DNA of 64,000 nucleotides, from positions 1 to 64,000 of the forward strand of contig JACJYG010000010.1 of the NCBI GenBank assembly GCA_020636215.1, written 5' to 3'. The position numbers and the translations under genes were made by a program. Positions 50,714-59,650 of the stretch are shown here, one piece after another (position 1 is the stretch's first letter; every line of letters begins with the position of its first letter). A model generated the notes under the pieces. It was not told the DNA's origin and made no database searches. It saw only the letters and a list, made by a program, of their open reading frames with translations. This DNA is from Lewinellaceae bacterium. GTDB lineage: Bacteria; Bacteroidota; Bacteroidia; Chitinophagales; Saprospiraceae.

Positions 50714-53700
50714 ATGGCCAGAATAATGCTCTTTACACTTTCCTTGTGCGTCGTTTCAGGCGTTTTTGCTCAAAACAATACTCTTTGGCAGGACATCGAC
50801 GGCCCTATTCGTCCTCAGGGGCAACGAGCTATTGTTCCGCAACAATACCGAACCTTGCGGCTGAATACAGCGGCTATGCTGGAACGCCTGGCAGAGGCGC
50901 CTGACGAGCAATCGGTAAAGGCATTTGAATCGGATGTCATACTGGAACTGCCAACGCCGGATGGCCGCCTGCAAGCCTACCGGATTTGTGAATCGCCCAT
51001 TATGGCGCCGGGTTTGGAGGCTCGTTTTCCCACCATCAAAACCTATTTGGGCAAAGGCGTCGACAACCCATCCGCCTCCCTGCGCCTGGATTATACCCCT
51101 CAGGGATTCCATGCGATGGTATTGGACGGGGCGGCTACCTTTTTCATTGATCCGTACTACCACCTTTTAAATGAAGGAACGTACCAGTCTTACTTCCAGC
51201 GGGATTTTAAAAAAGAAGCAGATTTTGAATGCTTGTTGGAACCTGATGCCACAATTGCCCCGGAAGAAGGCCAGGGCCATGCTCCGGCCGGCCCGGTGGG
51301 GGAGACTTTGCGTACTTATCGGCTGGCCGTATCCGCCACGGGAGAATACACTCAGTATCACGGGGGCACTGTCGACGGGGCCATGGCGGCGATTGTGACC
51401 TCCATGAACCGGGTAAACGGCGTTTACGAGCGGGACATTTCCTGCCGGATGATCCTCATCGACAGCAACCACCTGCTGGTCTTTACCGACCCATCAGAGG
51501 ATCCTTTTTCCGGAGACCCCGGTAACCACCTGGGGCAAAACCAAACGGCCGTGGACCAGATCATCGGAACGGCAAATTACGATATCGGACATGTTTTTCA
51601 CCGCGCCGGCGGCGGCGGGGTGGCTTTCCTGTCGGCAGTGTGCAGCAGCGAGAACAAGGCGCGCGGTTTTACCTCCACCACCAATCCGGTCGGCGACCCT
51701 TACGACATCGATTATGTGGCGCACGAGATGGGACACCAGTTTGGGGCCAACCACACCCAGAATAATAATTGCAACCGCAATGGAAATACAGCCATGGAAC
51801 CCGGCAGCGCTTCCACTATTATGGGCTATGCCGGCATCTGCCCACCCGACCTCCAGAACAACAGCGATGCCTATTTCCATTCCATCAACCTGCAGGAAAT
51901 GATCGTAAACACGACAAGCAATATCGGTAGTTCCTGCCCGGAGCTTATTCCCACCGGTAATACCGCTCCGATGGTGGAGGCCGGCCCCAGCGGAGAAATA
52001 ATCCCCCGTTCGACTCCTTTCGAACTTACCGGCTTTGCCGAGGATATGGAAGGAGATTCCCTGGCCTACTGCTGGGAACAATTCGACCTGGGCCCCTCGG
52101 CTTCTCCAAACAATCCGGTGGGTAATTCCCCTATCTTTCGATCTTTCAACCCTACCACCAATCCCACCCGGGTATTCCCCCGCCTTCCCGACCTGGTGAA
52201 CAACACATCCACCATCGGGGAACTGCTGCCCGGCTATGCGCGAAATCTCAATTTTCGTCTGTCTGTACGCGATAACCACGGATTTGGTGGTGGAGTAGAA
52301 TGGGATAACCGGACTTTAACCGTAACAGATCAGGCCGGGCCTTTCCGGGTGTTATCTCAGAATACGGCAACTACCTGGAGCGGCGGCGCCTTTGAAAATA
52401 TCATTTGGGATGTAGCCAAAACGGACCAGGCGCCGGTTGCGGCCGGGACGGTAGATATATTCCTCTCTGAAGATGGAGGCTATACCTATCCATTCCTTCT
52501 GGCAAATGGCGTCCCCAATGTTGGTAATGCTTTGGTCCAGGTACCGGATAGCCTGCAGGGAACAACTTTTCGGATTAAAGTGAAGGCTTCTGGCCGGGTG
52601 TTTTTCGATATCAACAATACCAATATCACTATCGAGCCGCCGTTAGGGCCGGGTATAGCCATTGGGGCGCCATCCCCCAGCCAGCTGGCCTGCGGCGGAC
52701 AGGCCGTACTGTACAGTCTCCGGCTGGCGCCCCTGCTAGGGTTTAGCGATACCGTGACATTGGCAGTGGAAGGTTTGCCGGGAGGCCTTTCTGCCCAGAT
52801 GGAAGGCCCGTTCACCCTGCCGGCACAAACGGAGCTTTCAATTACAGGTACTGAAAACCTGCCTAGCGGAACCTATCCCTTCCTGGTTATTGCCAGCAGC
52901 GGCGGCATTGCCGATACTGTTATGCTAAGCCTGCAGCTGTACCAACAGGCGCCGGCCGCCGTGGAACTTCTGTCTCCCGCCTCAGCTGAGACAGGAACGC
53001 CGGTAGTCGCAGCCTTTTCCTGGCAGGCCAGCCCCGATGCGCTGGATTATAAGCTGGAGGTAGCCTTTGACCCTTTGTTTGAGGATATACTCTTTGCAAC
53101 CCAAGGCATCACAGAAACCAACTATCAACCGGAGCTACAACTGCCCGACAGCACCACCCTTTTCTGGCGGGTGCAGGGCCGCAACCCCGTCTGTGGCGCT
53201 GGCGAATATGCGGTAGATTATTTCTCAACGGAGGTTATCCGATGTAATACCTACAGCCCCGATCTGCTTCCGGTTTCACTTGAAACGGCTGCTTCTATCG
53301 TCTTCTCCAGGGTGGAGGTGGCCGATGATATTATCGTGCGCGATGTCAACATCCGGAATCTTCGTGGGGAACACACGCCTTTGAGTGGGCTGAATTTTCG
53401 CTTCGGCAGCCCGGAAGGGCCTGTCATCGACCTGATTACCGAAGACTGCAATTCCGGCTCTGGTTTCAACCTGGGGCTCGACGATGAGGCCGCCGCTGCC
53501 GTCCCCTGTCCGTTTAATAATGGTAATACCTATCGGCCGGAAGATAAATTGTCTATCTACGATGGGCAGAATGCGCAGGGAACCTGGCGTTTAATCCTTT
53601 TCAAGAGCGCCTTTAATGGCAGCCTTCAGGACTGGCAGCTGGAAATTTGTTATTCGGCGCCGCTTACTTCGGTGAGGGAATCCCGCCTTTCTGTACCTGG

Positions 53701-53950
53701 CCTGCATCTCTTCCCCAACCCTGCCAGAGAGCAGATTTCGGTGGAATTGCCTTTGGGGCTGGAAACCGGCGCCATTGTGGAAGTGAGCAGTGTAAGGGGA
53801 GAGAAATTGTTGCAGTCCACTGTACAAACTGGCCAGCGAGCGGCTGTTCTGCAACTGGACGGCTTGCCGGAAGGCTTGTACTTTCTGCAACTAACCAGCC
53901 GGGAAGGCCAGGTGTTGGGCAACGGGAAATTCATTCACATCAAAAGGTAA
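50714..53950 (+). CDS. Secreted reprolysin-like (M12-type) metalloprotease with P-domain and T9SS sorting
   Basis: From ATG 50714 the product is 1078 residues; a TTG two codons upstream is less likely. The signal peptide ends at VFAQ. A propeptide-like region (about 25-200) precedes the metzincin domain, with HEMGHQFGANH (zinc ligands His337, His341 and His347, Glu338 as base) and the Met-turn segment STIMGYAGIC. Then come Ig/FN3-like domains (about 440-830), a proprotein-convertase P-domain-like region (ISIVFSRVEV-type beginning to GTWRLILFKSAFNGSLQDWQ) and the T9SS domain (LHLFPNPAREQI to KFIHIKR). It should be a secreted or surface protease. The downstream TPR gene converges across a C/T-rich tract. 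Confidence 0.93.
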   Translation: MARIMLFTLSLCVVSGVFAQNNTLWQDIDGPIRPQGQRAIVPQQYRTLRLNTAAMLERLAEAPDEQSVKAFESDVILELPTPDGRLQAYRICESPIMAPGLEARFPTIKTYLGKGVDNPSASLRLDYTPQGFHAMVLDGAATFFIDPYYHLLNEGTYQSYFQRDFKKEADFECLLEPDATIAPEEGQGHAPAGPVGETLRTYRLAVSATGEYTQYHGGTVDGAMAAIVTSMNRVNGVYERDISCRMILIDSNHLLVFTDPSEDPFSGDPGNHLGQNQTAVDQIIGTANYDIGHVFHRAGGGGVAFLSAVCSSENKARGFTSTTNPVGDPYDIDYVAHEMGHQFGANHTQNNNCNRNGNTAMEPGSASTIMGYAGICPPDLQNNSDAYFHSINLQEMIVNTTSNIGSSCPELIPTGNTAPMVEAGPSGEIIPRSTPFELTGFAEDMEGDSLAYCWEQFDLGPSASPNNPVGNSPIFRSFNPTTNPTRVFPRLPDLVNNTSTIGELLPGYARNLNFRLSVRDNHGFGGGVEWDNRTLTVTDQAGPFRVLSQNTATTWSGGAFENIIWDVAKTDQAPVAAGTVDIFLSEDGGYTYPFLLANGVPNVGNALVQVPDSLQGTTFRIKVKASGRVFFDINNTNITIEPPLGPGIAIGAPSPSQLACGGQAVLYSLRLAPLLGFSDTVTLAVEGLPGGLSAQMEGPFTLPAQTELSITGTENLPSGTYPFLVIASSGGIADTVMLSLQLYQQAPAAVELLSPASAETGTPVVAAFSWQASPDALDYKLEVAFDPLFEDILFATQGITETNYQPELQLPDSTTLFWRVQGRNPVCGAGEYAVDYFSTEVIRCNTYSPDLLPVSLETAASIVFSRVEVADDIIVRDVNIRNLRGEHTPLSGLNFRFGSPEGPVIDLITEDCNSGSGFNLGLDDEAAAAVPCPFNNGNTYRPEDKLSIYDGQNAQGTWRLILFKSAFNGSLQDWQLEICYSAPLTSVRESRLSVPGLHLFPNPAREQISVELPLGLETGAIVEVSSVRGEKLLQSTVQTGQRAAVLQLDGLPEGLYFLQLTSREGQVLGNGKFIHIKR

Positions 53951-53985
53951 GGAACAAAAGTGGCCGGGGATGGCGTGAGCTGTGA

Positions 53986-54040
53986 CTTTCCGCCTTCCCC
54001 CTTCCCCCTTCCGCCTTCCCACTTCCGCCTTCCCACTTCA
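53986..54040. repeat. CCGCCTTCC-type tract at the reprolysin/TPR convergent junction
   Basis: A degenerate run of CCGCCTTCCC, CCTTCCCC and ACTTCCG units covers 53986-54040 and ends 2 bp before the stop of the TPR gene. The minus strand is G-rich with GGG and GGGGG runs. Confidence 0.8.
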
Positions 54041-54042
54041 AA

Positions 54043-54363
54043 TCAAAGGTCTTCCAGCGCCATTTTCGCGCCCATCAGTTCGCCGAGGGTGTGATGATCG
54101 CTCGCCTCACGGGCCATTTCAATTCCTTTTTCATATACTTCCCAGGCATTGCCCGCTTCCTCCAGCTTTTCGTACAGTTTGCCCAGATGGTAGTAGGCGC
54201 CGACATAGTGCGGGTCTTTTTCAATGAGGTGAAGATAGAAGTGCAGGGCGTCTTCGTGATGGCCTAATTTCTCGTGCTCTTTGGCAATTGCAAACTGAAT
54301 GAAAGAATCATTTGGGTTTTCCTCAAATAAATGTTGGAGTTGCTTCAATCGTTCCGTGGGCAT
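54043..54363 (-). CDS. Small tetratricopeptide-repeat protein
   Basis: A 106-residue protein made almost wholly of TPR helices: an N-terminal capping pair (LKQLQHLFEENPNDSFIQF), then AIAKEHEKLGHHEDALHFYLHLIEKDP and YVGAYYHLGKLYEKLEEAGNAWEVYEKGIEMA (each quoted across two helices). I place the start at ATG 54363 (MPTERLKQ); an in-frame longer version to 54558 adds 65 residues with no TPR character. It is a likely protein-interaction module with unknown partner, and lies divergently upstream of etfBA. Confidence 0.8.
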   Translation of the reverse strand: MPTERLKQLQHLFEENPNDSFIQFAIAKEHEKLGHHEDALHFYLHLIEKDPHYVGAYYHLGKLYEKLEEAGNAWEVYEKGIEMAREASDHHTLGELMGAKMALEDL

Positions 54364-54592
54364 GACAACGTGTTTTTGGAAAATTAACATCCAATATAAA
54401 CCAGATTTTGGAGAATTTCCTGCTTGGGCCAGTTGGATTTTTGAAGGTTTTAGGATTCCTATAGCTACCGTTCTGCACATCTCTGAAACCATGAGACAGT
54501 AATACAATACCCATCCCCACGCCCGGGCGGGGCAAAAAACAAGAAGCTGGGAAACCATGAAATCGCGAAAAAGCGAATTTTCGCTAATCCGG

Positions 54593-54623
54593 TTTCCCTT
54601 TCTTCATTAATTCAGTATATTTG
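54593..54623 (+). promoter_or_regulatory. Promoter of etfBA
   Basis: TTTC (54593-54596), a 19-nt spacer and TATATTTG (54616-54623), an exact TAnnTTTG. The start is expected near 54630, 48 nt before the etfB ATG. A small palindrome AGCGAATTTTCGCT lies just upstream at about 54572. Confidence 0.65.
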
Positions 54624-54677
54624 CCTGGCTTTTGTAGCCCTTTCAGGCGCATTGCAAAACTTAAAAAACAACTTTCA

Positions 54678-55418
54678 ATGAAGTTATTGGTCTGTGTTAG
54701 TAAAACACCCGAAACAACCGCCAAGATCGCTTTCACCAACAACAATTCGGAATTTGATACTGCAGGCGTGCAGTTCATTATGAACCCTTACGACGAGTGG
54801 TATGCCCTGGTGCGCGCCATTGAATTGCAGGAAGCCAACGGTGGTACGGTTACACTTATCAACGTGGGTACGGCCGACAATGACACCATCATCCGCAAGG
54901 GGCTGGCCATCGGCGCCGATGATGCGGTACGGGTAGACGCCAAGCCTGGCAGTGCTCTTTTTGTCGCCAAGCAAATTGCTGAGTACGCTAAAGGAAAAGA
55001 CTTTGACATCATCTTCGCCGGGAAAGAAACCATTGACTACAATGGAGCAGAAGTCGGCGCCATGATCGCCGAGTTCCTCGATTTGCCATTCATTTCTTTT
55101 GCCAGCCATCTGGAACTGAGCGGCAATGTAGCCACTGTGTCGCGCGATATCGAAGGAGGGACAGAGGTGCTCGAGGTGGCCACCCCGTTCGTGCTTAGCG
55201 CCTCCAAAGACCTGGCGGAACAGCGCATCCCCAATATGCGCGGCATCATGATGGCCAAGAAAAAACCTTTGAATGTTATTCCCCCGGTTGCTTTTGAAGA
55301 CCTGGCGGTGATTAACAGCTATGAGCTGCCTCCAGCCAAAACCGCTGTAAAACTGGTGAACCCGGAGGATATGGACGAACTTATCCGCCTGCTACACGAG
55401 GAGGCGAAGGTGATTTGA
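54678..55418 (+). CDS. etfB: Electron transfer flavoprotein, beta subunit
   Basis: Small ETF subunit, which binds AMP and passes electrons from acyl-CoA dehydrogenases. From ATG 54678 it is 246 residues; the upstream in-frame start adds 19 unlike residues. Conserved parts are MKLLVCVSKTPETT, NPYDEWYALVRAIELQE, GADDAVRVDA, FAGKETIDYNGAEVGAMIAE and the VEGGTEVLEV-like stretch IEGGTEVLEV. The alpha subunit follows after 118 bp and is probably on the same transcript. Confidence 0.96.
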   Translation: MKLLVCVSKTPETTAKIAFTNNNSEFDTAGVQFIMNPYDEWYALVRAIELQEANGGTVTLINVGTADNDTIIRKGLAIGADDAVRVDAKPGSALFVAKQIAEYAKGKDFDIIFAGKETIDYNGAEVGAMIAEFLDLPFISFASHLELSGNVATVSRDIEGGTEVLEVATPFVLSASKDLAEQRIPNMRGIMMAKKKPLNVIPPVAFEDLAVINSYELPPAKTAVKLVNPEDMDELIRLLHEEAKVI

Positions 55419-55536
55419 GAGAGCAGCGCGCAAAATGGCTTCTATCCGGGATTGAGGCCGGGAAATTATTCGAAATCGTAAATTATGCCCGTCCGCTACT
55501 GCAGGCGGGTAAAAATCAAAAACCTAAAATCGAACC

Positions 55537-56505
55537 ATGGTTTTAGTTCTCGCAGAAACAACAAAAGGAAAATTCAAGAAAGCGGCATTTGAAGCGGTTT
55601 CTTATGGATATCAAACGGCACAGTTGCTGGGTACCGAATGCGCTGCTTTGGTGCTGGGTACAGCCAGTGGTGCGGAGGAACTGGGTAAATACGGCGCGGC
55701 CAAGGTTTACCATGTTCAGGATGCGTCGCTTGATAATCTGGATAGCCAGGTTTATACGGCCATTATCAGTGAGCTTGTCGGGAAACTTGAGGGTACGGTG
55801 GTTATCCTGAGCCATTCTTCCACCGGCAAATCGCTGCTGGGCCGCCTGGCGGTGCGCCTGAATGCCGGCTCGGTGGCTGGCGTCAATTCACTGCCTTCGG
55901 TCGAAGCCGGGGTATTCAAAGTAAGGAAGCCGGTCTTCTCCGGGAAGGCTATCAGCGAATTTGAATTGAGGTCTCCCAATAAGGTGTTGTCCTTGATGGG
56001 GAATTCTTACCAGCCAAAAATTGTAGGGGCTCCTGCTACGGTGGAAAACCCAAATGTAAGCGTGCCGGCCAGGCGGATAAAGGTAAAAGAGGTAAAACGC
56101 GTTGAAGGCATAACCCCGCTGCCGGAAGCCGAATTGGTTGTCTCTGCCGGCCGCGGTATGAAAGGCCCGGAAAACTGGGGAATCGTGGAAGAACTGGCGC
56201 AGGTTATGGGGGCTACTACCGCCTGCTCCCGCCCTGTAGCTGACGCCGACTGGCGCCCTCACCATGAGCACGTGGGGCAAACCGGCATAGCTATCCGTCC
56301 TAACCTATACATTGCCATCGGTATCAGCGGCGCCATTCAGCACCTTGCCGGGGTCAACAATTCCAAGACGATTGTCGTGATCAATAAAGACCCGGAAGCT
56401 CCTTTCTTTAAAGCCGCCGATTATGGCGTGGTGGGGGACTTGTTCGAGGTGGTGCCCAAACTGACGGCAGCCTATAAGAAATTCAAGGCCGAGCAGGGAG
56501 GATAG
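55537..56505 (+). CDS. etfA: Electron transfer flavoprotein, alpha subunit
   Basis: FAD-binding ETF subunit, 322 residues. The N-terminal domain pairs with EtfB. The C-terminal FAD domain is clear: VVSAGRGMKGPENWGIVEELA, ACSRPVADADWRPHHEHVGQTG and GISGAIQHLAGVNNS, followed by IVVINKDPEAPFF and the ADYGVVGDLFEVVP end. It transfers electrons from beta-oxidation-type dehydrogenases to the ETF:quinone oxidoreductase. It lies 118 bp after etfB. Confidence 0.97.
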   Translation: MVLVLAETTKGKFKKAAFEAVSYGYQTAQLLGTECAALVLGTASGAEELGKYGAAKVYHVQDASLDNLDSQVYTAIISELVGKLEGTVVILSHSSTGKSLLGRLAVRLNAGSVAGVNSLPSVEAGVFKVRKPVFSGKAISEFELRSPNKVLSLMGNSYQPKIVGAPATVENPNVSVPARRIKVKEVKRVEGITPLPEAELVVSAGRGMKGPENWGIVEELAQVMGATTACSRPVADADWRPHHEHVGQTGIAIRPNLYIAIGISGAIQHLAGVNNSKTIVVINKDPEAPFFKAADYGVVGDLFEVVPKLTAAYKKFKAEQGG

Positions 56506-56590
56506 ACAAGGGGGGCCGGAGCCCATGGATGCCGCTCAAATACTCGAACACGCTTAAAGGCTTTCAGCAAAAGGGAAAGCAACCGGAATA

Positions 56591-56621
56591 TTTGCATTTC
56601 AACATATTAATCGTACCTTTG
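56591..56621 (+). promoter_or_regulatory. Strong Bacteroidota promoter of rpsO
   Basis: TTTG (56591-56594), a 19-nt spacer and TACCTTTG (56614-56621), a textbook match to the Bacteroidota vegetative promoter. The start is predicted near 56628, giving a leader of about 38 nt. Confidence 0.85.
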
Positions 56622-56665
56622 CGCCCGCTGTAACTGATTTTAGTAATCATCAACGGTTAATCACA

Positions 56666-56941
56666 ATGAGTATTTATTTGCCTAAAGAGAAGAAGGAAGA
56701 GATCTTCAAGGAGTTCGGTGGCTCCGAAAAAAACACCGGATCGACAGAAGCGCAGGTTGCGCTTTTTACGTACCGCATTCAATCCTTGTCGGAGCACCTC
56801 AAGAGCAACCATAAGGACCACTCATGCCGCCGCGCATTGCTGGCCATGGTCGGTAAGCGCAAGCGGTTGTTGCAGTATCTGCAACATACCGACCTTGAAA
56901 AATACCGCGCATTGATAGAGAAACTCGGTATTCGTAAGTAA
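56666..56941 (+). CDS. rpsO: 30S ribosomal protein S15
   Basis: S15, a primary 16S rRNA-binding protein; 91 residues as usual. The hallmark GSTEAQVALFTYRI, SLSEHLKSNHKDHSCRRALL and MVGKRKRLLQYL segments are intact. The rpsO-pnp order is widely conserved, but here a terminator hairpin separates the two, so pnp may have its own promoter or depend on read-through. Confidence 0.98.
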   Translation: MSIYLPKEKKEEIFKEFGGSEKNTGSTEAQVALFTYRIQSLSEHLKSNHKDHSCRRALLAMVGKRKRLLQYLQHTDLEKYRALIEKLGIRK

Positions 56942-56948
56942 AGGAAAT

Positions 56949-56989
56949 AGGAAGAAGTATTTCGCTCCGGAATGCTTCTTCCTTTTTTT
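56949..56989 (+). terminator. Terminator between rpsO and pnp
   Basis: AGGAAGAAGTATT (56949-56961) pairs with AATGCTTCTTCCT (56971-56983) with one G-T pair, over a 9-nt loop, followed by a run of seven T ending at 56989. Confidence 0.9.
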
Positions 56990-57115
56990 GCCCCTGCCGT
57001 TGTGAAAAGCCGGGAAGAGGGTACACTCCCCAACCTAGTTATGGATACAAAGAAAGTTCCCAGGTACCATTTACCGTGGAAGCATTAATCATAAGCAAAT
57101 TTAATCAACTCTAAG

Positions 57116-59380
57116 ATGGGACAACAGATTCCGATTACAACGTCCTTTGACCTCCCTGATGGTAGAACAGTGACGATTGAGACGGGGAAACTGGCCAGCC
57201 AGGCCGACGGCTCCGTGGTGGTGCGTATGGGCGATACCATGCTTTTTTGTTCAGTAGTTTCCGCCAAGGAAGCTAAAGAGGGGCAAAGCTTCTTCCCTCT
57301 CTCTGTAGATTACCAGGAAAGATTCGCCGCTGCCGGCCGAATTCCCGGCAATTTCTTCCGCCGTGAAGCCAAACTCTCTGATTACGAAGTACTCATCTGC
57401 CGATTGGTAGACCGGGCCATCCGCCCGCTCTTCCCCGACGGCTATATGAATGAAACGCAGGTGATCATCAACCTGATCTCTGGTGAGAAGGAAGTTCTGC
57501 CGGATGCTTTTGCCGCCCTGGCCGCTTCCGCCGCCCTGGCCGTTTCCGATATTCCTTTTGCCGGGCCCATATCTGAGGTTCGCGTCGCCTTGATCGACGG
57601 AGAATACCAGATCAACCCTAATAAATCGGCCCTCGAAGAAGCCGAGTTGGATATCATTGTTGCTGCTTCACTCGACAATGTGGTGATGGTGGAAGGCGAA
57701 GCCAGAGAATGCTCTGAAAAAGCTCTGGTCGAGGCCATCAAAGTCGGCCACGAGGCCATCAAGGTACAATGCCGGGCTCAGCTCGACCTGGCGAAGAAAG
57801 TGGGCGAAAAAGCCCTCAAGAAACGCGAAGTGGAGCCCATTGCAGAAGATGAGGAACTGAAAAAACGCGTGGAAACCTTCGCCAAAGACAGGATATATAA
57901 AATTGCCCGCGGATTCCTCGACAAGCAAGCCCGCAAAGATGGCTTCTCTGAAATTAAGGAGGAATTAGTGGCCGCCCTGACCGAAGAGAAAGGGGAGGAA
58001 TACATGGAGGAGAAAGGGGCCATGGCGGAGGAATACTTCAATAAGCTGAAGAAAGAGGTGATCCGTGAAATGGTGATGGCGGAAAAGGTGCGCCTCGATG
58101 GCCGTAAACTGGATGAGGTTCGCCCCATCTGGACTGAGGTCGATTATCTGCCTTCCACGCACGGCTCCGCGCTGTTTACCCGCGGGGAAACGCAGTCGCT
58201 GACTTCCCTCACGCTGGGTACCAAGACAGATGAGATGATGATCGACATCGCTCTGGGACAGTACTACGAAAAGTTCATTCTACATTATAACTTCCCGGCT
58301 TTTTCCGTCGGAGAAATCAAGCCGCAGCGTGGCCCGGGCCGCCGTGAAATAGGCCATGCCAACCTGGCTGCCCGCTCATTGCGCAAGGTATTGCCCGATG
58401 ATTCGCCCTACACCATACGCCTGGTTTCCGATATTCTGGAATCCAATGGGTCTTCATCGATGGCCACTGTCTGCGCCGGCTCTATGGCCCTGATGGATGG
58501 CGGGATCAAGATCAAATCAGCCATTGCCGGTATCGCCATGGGTTTGATCTCTGACGGAGAGCGTTTTGCTGTGCTGACCGATATTCTCGGCGATGAGGAT
58601 GCTCTGGGTGATATGGACTTCAAAGTGACCGGAACTGAAAACGGGATCACCGGCTGTCAGATGGATATCAAGATCGATGGCATGCCATACGAATTGCTCG
58701 AATCCGCCCTGGATCAGGCCCGTGCCGGCCGTTTACACATCCTGGGGGAAATGAACAAGACGATCTCCGAACCAAGAGAAGACTTCAAGCCGCATGCTCC
58801 ACGTATCGTTGAGCTGATCATCGACAAGAGCTACATCGGTGCGGTCATCGGCCCGGGTGGTAAAGTGATCCAGGAAATTCAGAGCGAGACCAATACCATT
58901 ATCAATATTACGGAAGTAGGAGATGAAGGGGTGGTTAACATCGCCAGCAACGACCGTGCTTCTATCGATGCCGCCCTCGAGCGCATCCGCCGCATTACCT
59001 TTACGCCCGCTATTGGTGACATTTATGACGCCAAAGTGAAATCCGTTATGCCTTATGGTGTATTCGTCGACTTCATGGGCAAGAGTGGCTTACTGCACGT
59101 TTCGGAAATATCCCATTCCCGCATCGACAGCGTGGAAGACTTCTTCAAAGAAGGGGACGAAGTGCGGGTGCAACTGATCGGTGTTGACAAAAAGACCGGA
59201 AAACTCCGCCTTTCCCGCAAATCCCTGCTACCTCGCCCTCAGCGCAACGGGCAGGATGATGATGGCGATGAAAGAGATGACCGCGACGCCAACCGGGGTG
59301 GAGACGACCGCGGCTCCAACCGGGGTGGTGGCCACCGTGGGGGCGGCCATTCTGGCGGACGCGACAGAAGAAGAGATTAA
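57116..59380 (+). CDS. pnp: Polyribonucleotide nucleotidyltransferase (PNPase)
   Basis: Phosphorolytic 3'-5' exoribonuclease central to mRNA decay. 754 residues: two RNase PH domains (SVDYQERFAAAGRIPGNFF, then GRKLDEVRPIW to FPAFSVGEIKPQRGPGRREIGH), the catalytic aspartates around SDILGDEDALGDMDFKV, a KH domain (IGAVIGPGGKVIQEIQ, about 572-588), an S1 domain (GDIYDAKVKSVMPYGVFVDF) and a C-terminal tail of about 45 residues rich in Gly, Arg and Asp with RGG-like repeats. The tail is longer and more charged than in enterobacterial PNPase and may bind RNA or protein partners. A very strong terminator follows. Confidence 0.98.
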   Translation: MGQQIPITTSFDLPDGRTVTIETGKLASQADGSVVVRMGDTMLFCSVVSAKEAKEGQSFFPLSVDYQERFAAAGRIPGNFFRREAKLSDYEVLICRLVDRAIRPLFPDGYMNETQVIINLISGEKEVLPDAFAALAASAALAVSDIPFAGPISEVRVALIDGEYQINPNKSALEEAELDIIVAASLDNVVMVEGEARECSEKALVEAIKVGHEAIKVQCRAQLDLAKKVGEKALKKREVEPIAEDEELKKRVETFAKDRIYKIARGFLDKQARKDGFSEIKEELVAALTEEKGEEYMEEKGAMAEEYFNKLKKEVIREMVMAEKVRLDGRKLDEVRPIWTEVDYLPSTHGSALFTRGETQSLTSLTLGTKTDEMMIDIALGQYYEKFILHYNFPAFSVGEIKPQRGPGRREIGHANLAARSLRKVLPDDSPYTIRLVSDILESNGSSSMATVCAGSMALMDGGIKIKSAIAGIAMGLISDGERFAVLTDILGDEDALGDMDFKVTGTENGITGCQMDIKIDGMPYELLESALDQARAGRLHILGEMNKTISEPREDFKPHAPRIVELIIDKSYIGAVIGPGGKVIQEIQSETNTIINITEVGDEGVVNIASNDRASIDAALERIRRITFTPAIGDIYDAKVKSVMPYGVFVDFMGKSGLLHVSEISHSRIDSVEDFFKEGDEVRVQLIGVDKKTGKLRLSRKSLLPRPQRNGQDDDGDERDDRDANRGGDDRGSNRGGGHRGGGHSGGRDRRRD

Positions 59381-59400
59381 TCTCAAAATATAACGATCCG

Positions 59401-59442
59401 ATACCCGGCTGCCGAAATACTGGTAGCCGGGTATTTTTTTTT
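59401..59442 (+). terminator. Strong terminator after pnp
   Basis: ATACCCGGCTGCC (59401-59413) pairs with GGTAGCCGGGTAT (59422-59434) with one G-T pair over an 8-nt loop, followed by a long T-run to 59442. Confidence 0.95.
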
Positions 59443-59650
59443 CTCTTGGGTATCTTTTACATTTATAGGCGTCAAAAGGAATGCGCAGCCCTGAAAAGAG
59501 GGAACTTTTTTAGGTAGCCTATTGTATTTGTAGTGAATTTAGTGCAATACCATTTTTTTTGAAAAAGTCAAGTTTCCAAGAAAGGGCAACTTTTTAAAGT
59601 TAAAAGCGTATTTTAATGGTGAAAGGAGCGTCCCTAAAATACCCAACCTT

